Assembly: GCA_029948255.1 (NCBI GenBank)
Contig: JALIZF010001698.1
Coordinates: 434,001 to 498,000 of the forward strand
DNA: 64,000 nucleotides
Direction of reading: 5' to 3'
Source of the DNA: Telmatactis stephensoni
Lineage: Eukaryota; Cnidaria; Anthozoa; Actiniaria; Isophelliidae
In this document: piece by piece, positions 46,783 to 58,284 of the stretch
Layout of the letters: the number at the start of each line of letters is the position of its first letter
How positions within the stretch are numbered: position 1 is the first letter of the stretch
Translations under genes and position numbers: made by a program
Notes under the pieces: generated by a model
What the model saw: only the letters and a program-made list of their open reading frames with translations
Database searches by the model: none
Told to the model about the DNA's origin: nothing

Positions 46783-48769
46783 AGGGACAGAACTTGAGAT
46801 TAGCAAAAAAAAAGGCACAACAACACATGCTGATTGTACAATTCATAAAGAAACTTACCCTTTGATGTCTGAAGTAGGTTCTGAGGGAGATGCAAGATAA
46901 ACCAATGTGCTTGAACATTTGAAGAACTTTTGAGGGAGAGTTTCCAGACAGCAGAATTCCAAAACACAGCAGAAAATTAAAAGCTGGCATTCTAGTTCCA
47001 GGCATCTCAGGTTGACTTTTCCAGACATGGTCTTTTTTGGGACAGGCTGCATTTTTACATAAAGTCCTGACTTCTATCATTGTGCCTTTACAGCTTGTCT
47101 CTACCAGAGGATTATCAGCTTTACACACTGGACAAACAGTAAACAGCAGCAGCAGCTTGGATAGGAAGACCACAAACTTTGGTTGCTTTCTCAGGTTATC
47201 ATTCATTGAAACCCTACAGATAATTGATCAGTCATAAACCTCAGTTGTATATCTATATGGGTCAACTAATTTTGGACTGGGCAACAGGATTACTTCCTTC
47301 TTTGTCGAGGAACTACATGTTCAGTATATAGATTTTTAGCTATGGGACTATTGGAATTAACAGCTTTCTGACCTAATCTCCACTGAATTTGGTCTGATTA
47401 CCCCTTTCACCAATAGAATTCCAACATTATGATCATGACAATACAATCATGTAGTCCTTATTCGAATTACATGGTATAGTGTGAACCTTCTATTGGATCC
47501 CAGTGTTGCCATACAGAGGGATGTGGTGGCCCAATAGGTACATTGTAAGAGCAAAGGAAGATAAAGTGCGTAATTACATACCAAGATAATTTTGTATCTT
47601 CTCCTTCTGTTTCTGTCTCCGTCTCTGTTTCTGACTCTGTGTTGTAGTGAAGATCAGAGTCAGAATCGTGACTATGCAGTATATTTGGTTCCTCCTCTAT
47701 TATTTCTTCATCATCTTGAGGTTCAGAACAGTCTTGGATTTCAGCTTCGTCTTCTTTTTCCTCTTCGTTATCCACATTATTTCGAGCACTTTCTTCGAGC
47801 CGCACTAGCAACTTTTGATGTTCTATAAAATCAAGAGAGAAGCACCCTATAAGTTATATAATGTTAGCAATCATTTTGTGTGCTGTACCAGTAGGATTGT
47901 TAGTCTACTACTAGTTTATGTTATATCCCGAGAGAATGTTTTTAAATGACACAAAGACAAAGATCGATATCAAAAACAGAAAAAATACATAGAAGGGCCG
48001 CGGATTGTTCACAAAGTTTACACGAATTACCTTTCTCAATGTTCTCAAGTGACTCCTTTTTAGCCTGAAGCTTTGCCTTCAGATCAATCACCTTATTCCG
48101 CAGGATTCTTTGCTTATTCAGGTTAACTTTGCATCCTTTGCAATCTTCGGTTTGAGTTGAAGCTTCGTCTGTTTCTGGAGATTTCGGTTCGGGTTCAGTC
48201 TCGGGTGCAATTTCGATGTCATCGTCAACAGTGACATCGACATCGGCAACAATGGCCGGTTGAAGCACTTCATCGTCTGCAGTATTGCAGCAGCTTGATT
48301 TTTTCATGATATCTTTTAGAGCCTGTAAATTGAATAAAAGATAATCGGACTTTTAGTCTTTGGCATAATATATAGAACGAATAACTAAGAGTGTTACCTG
48401 TCGATGATCTCTTGATGATCTCGCGGTCGAGTTGCTAGGTCCAGCTTCGGTGCTTATCGACTGAATTGATGGTACGGCAACAACGCCGATGTCATCCACA
48501 ATTAACTGACGGACAAATGATGAGTCAAATCCAGGAAGGACAGAGAATCTGACTGCAAAATCTTCTGGCTTGAAATGCACAGAACATATTCTCGAGTTCG
48601 AGGTTGGCGTCCACTTCGCACGTTTCGCTCTCACGAACTGTATCCATTTTTTTCTTCTTCTCTTGGATTCTGGCCTATCATCTCCTTCAAAAGGAATCCG
48701 ATGTAAAGATATATTGTTTTTTGGGTCCGGCGTATTCGAACAACCCCAAACTACGCAACGACCTGGCAT
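43667..48769 (-). CDS. THAP-domain DDE transposase, Kolobok-like, 11 exons
   Basis: Exons (minus): 48769-48398, 48322-48031, 47822-47582, 47213-46859, 46637-46440, 46100-45914, 45306-45055, 44940-44769, 44511-44363, 44275-44075, 43797-43667. The sum is 2550 nt, 849 residues plus TGA, in frame throughout. The start is the ATG of an N-terminal THAP zinc finger (C5-x4-C10 ... C62-x2-H65, AVRF), the DNA-binding end of the protein. Residues about 125-300 are acidic with a coiled-coil-like stretch. Then comes a CxxC zinc-binding region (CPVCKAD) and the catalytic core: AGDGRHDSMGHSAKY (Asp about 454), ISDRHTSI (Asp about 521), FDLWHLKK, CLEGFHSVVNQYAPK (Glu about 666) and AAVHFNNN. The C-terminus has a CTICKNPMKGH knuckle. 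The Asp/Asp/Glu assignment is inferred. Introns after 46440 and 44363 need GC donors, both GCAAGT. No lesion was seen, so it may be active or recently active. Confidence 0.85.
46677..46781. repeat. Small foldback plus (ATG)n in transposase intron 4
   Basis: 'cacagtgcgccaaactttgc' and its near-complement form a foldback (46685-46743), followed by about eleven ATG units. On the minus strand the ATG tract reads as poly-His, but it lies outside the exon (donor at 46859) and is not coding. Confidence 0.8.
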
Positions 48770-49167
48770 TTTTTCGCATCAAAACAAAGATAAACTTTAG
48801 ATTTCGTAGTCTTCTTACTTGTACGATAAGCTTGGACTTACTCCGCTGACGTCACGATTATTTGGGTACCAGTACTCTATTGCACGACCAGAATCACACA
48901 GGCAACCCAATACGGCAAAATTGACGATCTTTTTTCACTCAAAAAGGCACTAAGACGCATCAGAAACGATGACAAATTTTTTCTGAGACTTTCTCGAAAC
49001 TTATATTTTGATGTAATAATGCTCAAAAATAGGCGTCATAGGGGCTTTAAGGTAAATAATTGAGGCGCGATTTATTCGTCATCTTCTCATACATTTAAAC
49101 AAATTAATAAGATACTTTCATCTAGTATGAACTCGTTATTTCAGACCACGTGAACACTACTTTCACG

Positions 49168-50887
49168 ATGTTGGTGCCAATGATAGTCACGCTGCTGTTT
49201 CCATGGATACGCGTCTACGCCACTGACCAATGTCGTACTGCCTATTCTCAAAGCAATCTCAAACTTCAAGGTCACTTGATAAAATCGCTGTCAAGATCTG
49301 AAAGCCTCCAGTGTACTGATGAATGTGCATCGCATGGAAAGTGTCACAGCATCAACTTTGATCAAGACAAAGGAATTTGTGAGCTGAACGACGCTAATCA
49401 CTTGTCCAATCCTGAAAGTCTGGTCTACTCACATGGTTCTCAATACTTGAACTACTTTAAACGTCCTGTAGCCAAATGCAGCAACAAACTTTGCAGTGAA
49501 CCGCTGGTGTGTAAGATGGTTGATGATGCTCTTGACTACAACTGCGTCAAACCGCCTTCAGCGGAAGGTAAATAAATTGAACAAAAATATCTCCCCTTAA
49601 ATGACATGACTCCGAAAATTGAGGTTCTTAATTCAAATTGTACGTATAGTACCACAGTTTCACCCTCCAAAAATAATGAAACTGAATAACCTGTAGAAAA
49701 GAGCTTTTTAGCTTGTACAATATTATGATAGCTCTATAAGAAGCTTCTGAAGATATTAGAAATGTAATAAATATCTTAACAATTATTTTTCAGTTCTGAA
49801 TTTCCCAGGAAAAAACACTACAGATAAAGTGGTTCTGGAGAATCCATTTAACGTCAACTTGACTGCCTTTACAATTGCATTATGGGTACAGGCTGATCCG
49901 CCAAATGCGGCCACAGAGCATGCGCTGTTTTCTTATGCAACGCTCAGCCAGCAAAATGAAATCTTCTTATTTTATAACACCAATAACATTCCTGCTATTT
50001 ATTTAAAAGGGACTGACTTAGGTGATGTAAAGTAAGTTTGGGCCCATCTCTACACAAGCTAATCTTCTATGAAATCATGAATTTCTTCTATGCCAAATAG
50101 ATTTGCCCGTGTAGACAGTCGAACAAATTCACATTTACCAATAAGTTTCCTTCCTTTTTTGCCCGCAATGATTTCGGACAGCTGGTGAATGAACATGCTC
50201 AAAGATGGTTGTCAATCCACACGATTAAATTCATGCGTGACAAACTTTTCGTTTTCAGCAAATGCCATATTTGTCATCCCCCCAAAAATATTTGTTCTAA
50301 AAATTGCCCGCCACAGAACACTTGCTTGTGCAGACGGTCTTTGCATGAGTAAATTTTGTCTTGTTTCTTCGTGTAGTTAAATTCATATGAAAAATGTAAT
50401 TCTCATACGAAATTTGCGTGCGTAGACCGCGGTTAACGAAGCATGCATTTCAATTTAATTTCTTCCAAGTCATTTTAGTAATATTTTTTTCTCATTTCTG
50501 TGCAGACAAAACTTCGACGCCAAATGGCACCATCTTTGTGTGTCCTGGGAAAACACACAGGGTGAAGTGAACGTCTACGTTGATGGTCTTGTAGTAAAGT
50601 CACAGAAAACCTTCATGATTGGTGATGTTATCGAGAAGGGTGCGATTGTTCTTGGACAAGACCAGGACAGCTACATAGGAGGTTTCGAACAATACCAAAG
50701 CCTTCAAGGAAACCTGACGAGTGTTAACATGTGGGACAGGGTCCTTACAGCACAAGAGATATCTCATCTGGCTGCTAAATCATGCACGGCAGGGGAGGGG
50801 AACATCGTCAAGTGGGCTGATCTCAAGGATAAAGGAGAAGGAGAAGTGAATCTGATTACCACTTCTGCATGCGGTCCTGGTTTGTAG
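49168..50887 (+). CDS. PAN/apple-pentraxin secreted protein, copy D (intact)
   Basis: Exons are 49168-49567, 49794-50031 and 50506-50887, giving 1020 nt and 339 residues with consistent phases. Signal peptide, PAN/apple-like Cys domain and pentraxin domain are as in copy C. The two share intron sequence closely, so C and D are recent duplicates. Differences: an extra Ala in HLAAKSC, a changed exon 3 start (QNFDAKWHHLC), and DSYIGGFE where C has DSYKGGFE. The calcium-site Asp/Gln/Asp and Glu are kept. Copies C and D differ most in exon 2 around residues 155-210, the region that would form part of the ligand face, which may reflect diversification. The Kolobok-like element is inserted about 100 bp before the exon 1 acceptor and may alter expression. 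The stop GPGL TAG is preceded by a possible weak donor. Confidence 0.85.
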
Positions 50888-51478
50888 GTTAAAATGACAA
50901 AATTGAACACTTTCTCTACTGAATGTAAACGATAACTTTAATGATAAATGGTTGAAACTTAAATGTAGATGATAATTCATTGTCTTCGGAGTGATAATCT
51001 GCGAATATAGACATTTATCCCGAGGGAGAGAGGGAAGGTGTACTCCCTATATAAGCTATATAGTGATGTCGAACCCTCAAGGGTATAATCATCAGTGTTT
51101 TGATCTGAAATAATAGAACATACTTTTAAGAACAAACTGCCATTTTTGTCTGAAGTGGAATACATTTTAAATGAGAAGATCACCTTTTAGGTCTGAAATA
51201 GGTTTCATCAAGCGATAGACGCACACCTCCATCCAAATGTTCGGTGAGTACACTCTCCTCGCCCCCAGGTGTTTCTCCATGGTACTGTCGGGGTATTTTC
51301 ACGAAGCATCGACGAAGGATGTTTTTGCAAGAAACAAAGGGTTTTAAATGGGTTAGGGTGTTATTTTTACCCTCTCCCCCACTGAGGCATCAAAATAGGG
51401 CGTGTCGTTTAAAAATATATCCTGCAAGAAGCATACGATGTAAAATGTTAGGGGTATTTTCCTTTGTGACCCCCCTCC
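50888..51478. other. 3' flank of copy D
   Basis: Colinear with the 3' flank of copy C for about 350 bp after removing the MITE at 29542-30083, and then with 30084-30290. Probably 3' UTR and downstream sequence. No gene was recognised. Confidence 0.5.
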
Positions 51479-53108
51479 CAGTGGCGGATCCAGGATTTTT
51501 TTAAGGAGGGGGACCAATGGGAATTTTCCAACTATTTTCGTTATATTCTCTTTTTGGATAAATTCGAATCCTCCACTACCCTTTTTAAACAGACTTTTGC
51601 AGGTTGCACCAAAATGGCGAATCAAATCAGTAATGCAAACAGAAAGACAGATATTTTTGAAAAATAAATATTACCGAATCATAGAAAAACGAAAAAATGG
51701 TTATTACCAGTTAGACCAGTTCATTCAAAGAGAGAGGCCGCCATCATTATTCGAGGATGCAAGGCCGCAAACCGCTCAGATATTTGCCTGGAGTCAAGGT
51801 GAATCTCTTGGCCATGCATTGCAATGACGGCAAGGTCAGACAACCGCTCTGTTGTCATCGAATTTCGGAGCCATGTGTGTATACGACGAAGGCAAGAGAA
51901 GGATCTCTCTGCTTCTGTACTGCCAATAGGCAGAACTGCCAGTATAATGAGCAATTCTCTGACGTTCGGGAAAAACGTCTCATCAGCATGATTGGCGAGT
52001 ATGGAAGTTACGGTCATACTAGAAGATAGTGGCTCTTGGCGCTTCCAGTAATTCATCCATCGTACTATCTCGCTTTCAAAAGTGGATGGCTCGGGAAGGA
52101 CATGTTTCCATTTGGCATGGAGAATTTTGGCCGTTTCTATTACACCTTCAGCGGTGTTCTTTGAAATAATCACTTCAGGGATCAATGAGCATAGCTCAAC
52201 TGGGCCTGCTACGCGTTTTGGACCATTTTGTGTAAGCTTAAGAAAAAACAAATACAAAAACTTCAAAACTTAATTGTTACGTGTTACTGTCTCTCCTGCT
52301 ACACTAGAACGGAGGGAAATCAAGAGCTACGTCTCTAGAAAAAGCTTGTATAACATATATAGTCAATCAATCAATTTCTTTTATATATATAATTCCATTA
52401 GTGGATTTTTACAAAGACAATTTTATTGTTCAAAACGAACTTCTAATGCTGATATGTCAGTCTCCTTTGCTTCGATTAAGTAAGCTATAAACAATTTGCC
52501 ATTTCGAAAAAAGTTACTTGACATATTGCTTCTGGAACTTTGAAGTTTATTCACGCTTACTTTTCACCTTTTTGCTTCTTTGGAGTAGCTTCGACTACAC
52601 TAGAATCAGTACTTTCTTGAGAGTTACCTTCGACACGGCTAGTCAACAACATTTCAAACAGGCGTCAATTTGAATGAATGATTAAATAATGCCAGTTCAA
52701 AGATATCCACAAAACTCACCTAGTTCTTAGAAAAGCTGTTATTGATCGCTGCATCGTGTTTCTCAACACCAAAACGTATTATAAAGCAGATGATGCACGT
52801 TTGCTACAGCACGCCACTACAAACAGATATTGCAAAGGTGCCACTTTTGACTACACGAGGCGAGCTTCTCATTAGCATATTGTGGTTACGTCATTCGCAT
52901 TAGCATATTCTAGTACGTCATTCATTGCAGTTTATTTATGAGAATAAAATACTCAAAATGTATTCGGTTGATATTACTTATTTTATTTCAGTAAATAAAA
53001 TGAAAAGGGTTGCTTTTAAATTATAAAAGAAGTAAAAAAGAATCAGTACATTTTTTTGAGGGGGAGGGGGACAAGTCACCCCAGTCCCCCTCCCTGGATC
53101 CGCCCCTG
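51479..53108. mobile_element. 1630-bp hAT element remnant
   Basis: The ends CAGTGGCGGATCCAGG and CAGGGGCGGATCCAGG are inverted, with CCTCC on both sides (the C-rich site prevents a firm reading of an 8-bp duplication). It keeps one minus-strand transposase exon near its left end. The rest is AT-rich without coding signal, so it is an internally deleted copy. Confidence 0.8.
51721..52236 (-). pseudogene. hAT transposase C-terminal dimerisation exon
   Basis: After a cttaag acceptor, the frame runs 171 codons to the stop. The C-terminal half reads FFPNVRELLIILAVLPIGST followed by EAERSFSCLRRIHTWLR and MTTERLSDLAVIAMHG, the hallmark hAT family dimerisation region as found in ZMYM1-like and similar proteins. 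The N-terminal BED finger and most of the catalytic domain are missing from the element, so it cannot make a functional transposase. Confidence 0.85.
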
Positions 53109-53881
53109 CCTCCCCCCACTGAGCCTGAAAATCAAGAATGACATCAAAAAGAAAAAAAGCGTGCAAGCAAATAATGATGAAAAAGAACATCCTGCGCAAA
53201 CACGAAGGGAAAAAGAAATATCGCGCACACACAAAATTGCCCACCTCCCCCCTCTCAAAAATCTAATGGTCCGTCCCGTTATCACACTTTATGAGATTGC
53301 TATAATTCTAATCAATGAATGTTAATCTTTGATTTTTCTTATAATTCTCAATTCACAAGATTTATCTATTCCATTAGATTTCTTGATTATGATTATATAT
53401 CAACTGTCAAAGTAATACCGAGAATTCATACATAAGACCACCTAATTATCTGTTGTTTTCAATGTATTCACTGAACAGACAAAAGTTCTCCTTTAACTGC
53501 AGCAGTTAAGTAAACTTGTTAAACTTCTGCCTGCATTATACTTTACACAAATTGATCCAGGTATGGGAATTATCGACATCGTAGTTGAGTCTATAAAAAG
53601 TTTGCAAGAAGACACTTTTTAATTAATCACTCGTTTATTTTTTCATTAAGTAATTGATGTTTCGTAATTTATCATTGATGTTCGTTTGAAAATTCCATTT
53701 TCATACCCGGTTTTTCGAGTTCCCTGTCATAAACAGGGTATCCTTTTTGCAATTTTTTGAGCTTCTTGTCATTTTCAGGGTAGCAGCTTTCTCATCAGCC
53801 TTAGTCGTTAGCTAGCCACAACGGCAACGATCTGTCTAGAAGCTTTATCGTTGTTCGATCACGATCGCAACAAACTCGTTA
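53109..53881. other. No gene recognised
   Basis: AT-rich sequence with no domain, exon or repeat structure that I could identify, between the hAT remnant and a MITE. Confidence 0.4.
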
Positions 53882-54588
53882 TAGACAAGGCGCAAAACTG
53901 GAGAAGTCGATCGCAAAAAGTGCAGAAGGCATTTTGGGGTAGAGGCTGGTAACATAACTATTCTAAACTAATTTTTCATGCTGAATGCGAATATGACTGT
54001 TACCAAGACGTATTCTGTAATCTTATAGTGTAAATGACGTATTTTGTGAATTGCTACAGTCATTTCATACTAACGGCTTTTTCATGTAATTCCAAAAGTT
54101 CCCAAACTTAAAAACAATTACCATAGCTGGAAAGAGCATATCAAAATCAGTAAAACTGTGAAGTTTGAAGGATATCAGTTGAAAAGTTAAGGAGATACGA
54201 ATTTTCAAAAAACGAAATTTTGTATGAAAACACTTACAGTTATGCAAGAGATACAAACAAATTTCGATTTTTGAAAATTCGTATCTCCTTGACCTTTCAA
54301 CTGATATCCTTCAAACTTCACAGTTTTACTGATTTTGATATGTTCTTTCCAGCCATGGTAATTGTTTTTAAGTTTGGGAACTTTTGGAATTACATGAAAA
54401 AGCCGTTAGTATGAAATGACTGTAGCAATTCACAAAATACGTCATTTACACTGTAAGATTACAGAATACGTCTTGGTAACAGTCATATTCGCATTCAGCA
54501 TGAAAAATTAGTTTAGAATAGTTATGTTACCAGCCTCTACCCCAGAATGCCTTCAGGTATCTGATTTTTCGAAAATGCGCCTTGTCTA
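53882..54588. mobile_element. 707-bp foldback MITE with TTA duplication (Harbinger-like)
   Basis: The ends TAGACAAGGCGCA are inverted and TTA is duplicated (53879-53881, 54589-54591). Arms of about 300 bp are near-perfect complements with a centre near 54230. Two mirrored open frames in the arms are symmetry artefacts. The 3-bp TTA duplication is characteristic of PIF/Harbinger elements. A second copy is at 29542-30083. Confidence 0.85.
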
Positions 54589-55059
54589 TTATGAAACTCA
54601 TTTACATTACAAACAAATAAGTACATTACATTCTGCAATTATTATGCTTTGTCATAAACAGGGTATGGTATTTTGAGTTTTTCTGTCATAAACAGGGTAA
54701 CCGTTTTAGGATCCCAGCGGAACATCCCCACCCAAATCCTGGTCAAGTACCCCCCCCCCCCTCCCCCCACCCCACCCCCCACCCCCCAACCCCCCGGGGT
54801 TTGTCTTCAAAATTCTTTTCCGCAAACCGGCCTCACAATTTTGTCTTCAAATTAATAAAATTTTTGAGCTATTTATTAATTTCAGTGAGCTGTGTATTTA
54901 ATTTACTCTCAACACTTCCAAAAACTCGAGGTTTTGGGACCTCTAAAGTTCGGGGTCATAAACACTCGTGGGGTATTTTAAAAAGAGCAACTCGCTTGAA
55001 AGAGAGGGAAACGTGTTAATGGGGCGCGCGCCGTGACGATTCCCATCTGTGCTTTTTTA
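54589..55059. other. Low-complexity stretch, no gene
   Basis: Contains a C-rich tract at about 54750-54800 and short repeats of 'gtcataaacagggta' also seen near 53725. Nothing coding was recognised. Confidence 0.4.
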
Positions 55060-56066
55060 GTAACCGGATGCAGTTTAATTTTCGTCTTACCCTACTCCCG
55101 TGCGTCGAAAAATTGAACGAGTGGAATTTCGCGATTTGAGCTTCATAAAATCACACAATCGATACCAAATGTATTCTAGATTCCACGAAAAAGCCATCTG
55201 ATGTCCAATCAATAACATACATCAAATAAAAGCCCTCTAAGAGGACATGTGGTTACTGGTCAAATGATAAATAAACAAGCAAAGCAATTAAACTAAACAA
55301 AGAAACCAACAAAAATAAATAGAAAAGAAAGAAAGAATGCTTTCGAGAAAAAAATTATTATAATTTTTCTGTCGATATGGAGTCTACGAGAATGATGAAA
55401 GTGCTCCAAAAGGTCCTCCAAATTGTATATTACAAAGAAGAAAATGACAAACTAGGCAAATCACAACTTTCTATTCCTAAACGTTTTGAGGTTACTGAAC
55501 AAACAGAACAGTCTTTGTAGTCACATCTGGACTCATTGGCTCTTTGTTAAATGACTAATTAAATTCAAAAATAATTTTCACGTGTATTTCACATCTTTTT
55601 TACATATTTCTCCTAGTAGTCTAGTGACAGGTAGCAGCAAGTGATAACATGTGCGCATGCGTCAAACTTCAGTGCGCCTTCTAGCGAAACTCATAATGGC
55701 GGCACGAAACTAGTGAAATGTGGCAGTTTGAAAGGATTATTTCAAGCTATTGGTACTTCCATGAACACCTATTATCCACCCAAAACATTCATGGAGTCGT
55801 TTCAAAGCTGTTTGTATGAAAAGGGTATCTTTTCTCTTGCTAAATTTTGCTAAATTTCTCACTTGGTTTGGTTGACTGAAGCGTGCAAGAAGTGGTTTGT
55901 TGACATGTGTTCGTGGAAATTCTGAATGGCCCTGGAGCTATCAACAATGAATTTTAGGACAGTGTACCAAAAAGGTAGGTCTTTATGCATCAGTATTTCT
56001 TGTGCGTAGTCAAAAATAAGGATCAAAAGCTTTTATCTTAAAATAACAGCAAACTCAATCGGCATT

Positions 56067-56542
56067 ACAGCGGTTTGCAGCGGAGCGTTTAATGCAAACT
56101 GTTTCAGCGTTTGTTTTTCGCGTTTGAACTCTACGTTGTCAGGGTAAGTTTCGATTGTTTCTAGGGGGCGGAGACTACGTTTCGCACGTTTCGCACGTGC
56201 TTTTGAAGTATTTCTCTCGTCTTGATCTTCACACTCTATATGGCAACTCAATCATCGGCTGAGTTCACTTCGCTACAAAAATGTGGAAAGTCAGTAAAAG
56301 TGGAAGAACTTATTGTCCTGGAAAAGCTTTGTCTCAGGACATTAGAACGAACATCATTGACAAAATACTTAAAAGTGGAGGAAGTGTGAAGATCAAGACG
56401 GGAGAAATACTTCAAAAGCACGTGCGAAACGTAGTCTCCGCCCCCTAGAAACAATCGAAACTTACCCTGACAACGTAGAGTTCAAACGCGAAAAACAAAC
56501 GCTGAAACAGTTTGCATTAAACGCTCCGCTGCAAACCGCTGT
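56067..56542. mobile_element. 476-bp foldback with ATT duplication
   Basis: The ends ACAGCGGTTTGCAGCGGAGC are inverted, with ATT on both sides (56064-56066, 56543-56545). Arms of about 190 bp differ by a tandem 'tttcgcacg' present only on the left. No coding capacity. It is nested inside the 4-kb element. Confidence 0.8.
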
Positions 56543-57924
56543 ATTCCTCTGAAATCCAATTTTTGTGTGATTTTGACAGTGATTATTTGGTACACCCCAA
56601 AATATATCCCACCTAAGGTCTCGAAAAATGATATTGTCACTGTTGGTGAAGTTGAATAACGACTTCAAACAATTATCTTTTAGAGGGGAAGTTTGAGAAT
56701 TTTGATAGTATTTTGCAATGTGTAATGTACAAGCAAATTTCATGCTGGTCAAAATTAAGCCTAAATTAACCTTCAATCACTTGATGTCAACACTTTGCTT
56801 CTTTGGAGGCTGTTATTAAGCATTAAGCATGAGTTATTCACGGGAATTTGAGAGATCAGTCAGAAAAGAGAGGTCCTAAGTGTCCTTTACAGTTGAGCTA
56901 TTTTTTCTGGATGCCAGCTTTACGGCAATTTTACTCATGTATATGCATACAACAATGTATCCTATAATAAAACCTTCAAGATAGGACATACTTTCAATGT
57001 AGTGTGCTTGATTCTGCATTGAAGGAGGGATCAGACCTAACATGAAGGTGCTAGCTAAGAATGTTAATTATATTTATCCTGAAATTTAAGAGCCAGAACT
57101 TTTGAAAAAAGTTAAATGGATTGTGTGTTTATGTTTGTTTGCGAACACACATACTGGACACTTCCTAACTTACTAGGTAAGTTCAGAAGTGTACAGTCTG
57201 TTGCAGGCACCCCACTCTTATATATTATAGACCCTTGCTATTACGGAAACTAAATGACAATCCAAAGGGTGTCCACTCTAATGAGAGGTGACAAAGTCAA
57301 CTAAATTACCATCTTTTCCATTATTCTTACAGATTTGCAACCATTATACTTGAGGATTTCCTAGCAACTCAAACAAGCAAACAAGCCAGCTCATATGCAC
57401 AGTCGAGTATTCGGAGATGGTGTTTATTACATGCTATTATAGTGAAGTGATATCAATTACTTCCAGGCTATGATATGTAAGAGGATCACAGCCAAACACA
57501 ACATTATTTTTGTTCGTGAACTATTTCAGTAGCATCTGTACACATATATTTGGGTGTGTATCATTTACATGTGTATGATTGTTTAGTGGATGTGCAAAGT
57601 TTACTGGTATCAGGTCTCACTGCTTAGTGTGTAATTGATGTACTGATCTAGCAGCTGTTTGAAATTGCATTCTCAAATATTAAAGTTTATGTTGTTTTTA
57701 GATGATAACCTGTTGAAAATCTCTTTTTCTTTAGCTCCACAATTTGAACACAATTTGTTATTAATCATAACAGGTACACAAGTATTACAGTAAATAAGAA
57801 GTACTATTGCAGTTTATATAATACAAATTGATTTAAAATGTACGTGTAGAACTTCTGAAGCACTTTTTTAATGATAAAAGCATTAAAACAGTCATCACTT
57901 GAAGTTCCTTTTCGACGTTTGTGT

Positions 57925-58164
57925 TTAATGTGGCATAAAATTCGGTTTAGCTTTATATTTGTAACATGTACGGCGCAAACCAGAACACGAAATATTGTCG
58001 GCTTTACGGCCTTCAAATACTAAAGTTGAGTATCGGTTCTGCGAGATGGTTATAACTTTTTTTGCAAATAAGAAGAAAAACTTGTCTTTCCTGCCCTCAA
58101 CAAACAGAAAACAAAGAATAAGCAGAAGAACGATAGCGAATTTTAATAGAGCCGCCATTTTCAT
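57925..58164 (-). CDS. Small open frame with a signal-peptide-like start
   Basis: The 79-codon frame begins MKMAALLKFAIVLLLILCFL, a textbook hydrophobic signal peptide, followed by a basic, Phe-rich stretch and a tail with two Cys. It overlaps the opposite-strand open frame at 57995-58246. Not recognised as a known family. It could be a first exon or chance; it lies inside the unclassified 4-kb element. Confidence 0.2.
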   Translation of the reverse strand: MKMAALLKFAIVLLLILCFLFVEGRKDKFFFLFAKKVITISQNRYSTLVFEGRKADNISCSGLRRTCYKYKAKPNFMPH

Positions 58165-58247
58165 TGCATGCTCCAGCGATCACAGGAATTCCGTTCAGCG
58201 GACCGCGCATACTCGCAACGTTATCACTTGCTGCTGTGACAGGTAAA

Positions 58248-58284
58248 ATAAAACATTGTCTACTTTAAGTAGACAATGTTTTAT
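58248..58284. repeat. Perfect 37-bp palindrome
   Basis: An 18-bp arm starting ataaaacattgtctac is separated from its exact complement by one T. It may mark the fused ends of a small element. The downstream frame (to 58438) has no recognised domain. Confidence 0.8.

Larger units (their letters stand above)
41200..49046. mobile_element. 7.85-kb Kolobok-like DNA transposon with two genes
   Basis: The ends are inverted repeats of about 43 bp with one mismatch, starting CCTATGACGCCTATTTTTGA (41200 inward, and 49042 inward on the other strand). The right end is followed by TTAA (49047-49050). The paralogous empty site at 63541-63570 reads 'ctcctcttaaggtaaataat', with a single TTAA. The left TTAA and a few terminal bases are missing, as if about 12 bp were lost between short CT/CC matches. 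TTAA targeting and a THAP-domain transposase point to the Kolobok superfamily. Inside are a ballast-domain gene (+) and a transposase gene (-), convergent, with divergent starts near the two ends. Nested small repeats lie at 42996-43174 and 46677-46781. It sits about 100 bp before the exon 1 acceptor of copy D. Confidence 0.8.

Noticed and set aside
46661..46800. Poly-His stretch on the minus strand as part of the transposase
   Set aside because: It is a microsatellite and foldback in the intron; the exon has a good GTAAG donor at 46858 and the frame continues correctly at 46637.
54065..54414. Mirrored 63- and 64-codon frames on opposite strands
   Set aside because: They are the two arms of the Harbinger-like palindrome; symmetry makes the same peptide appear twice.
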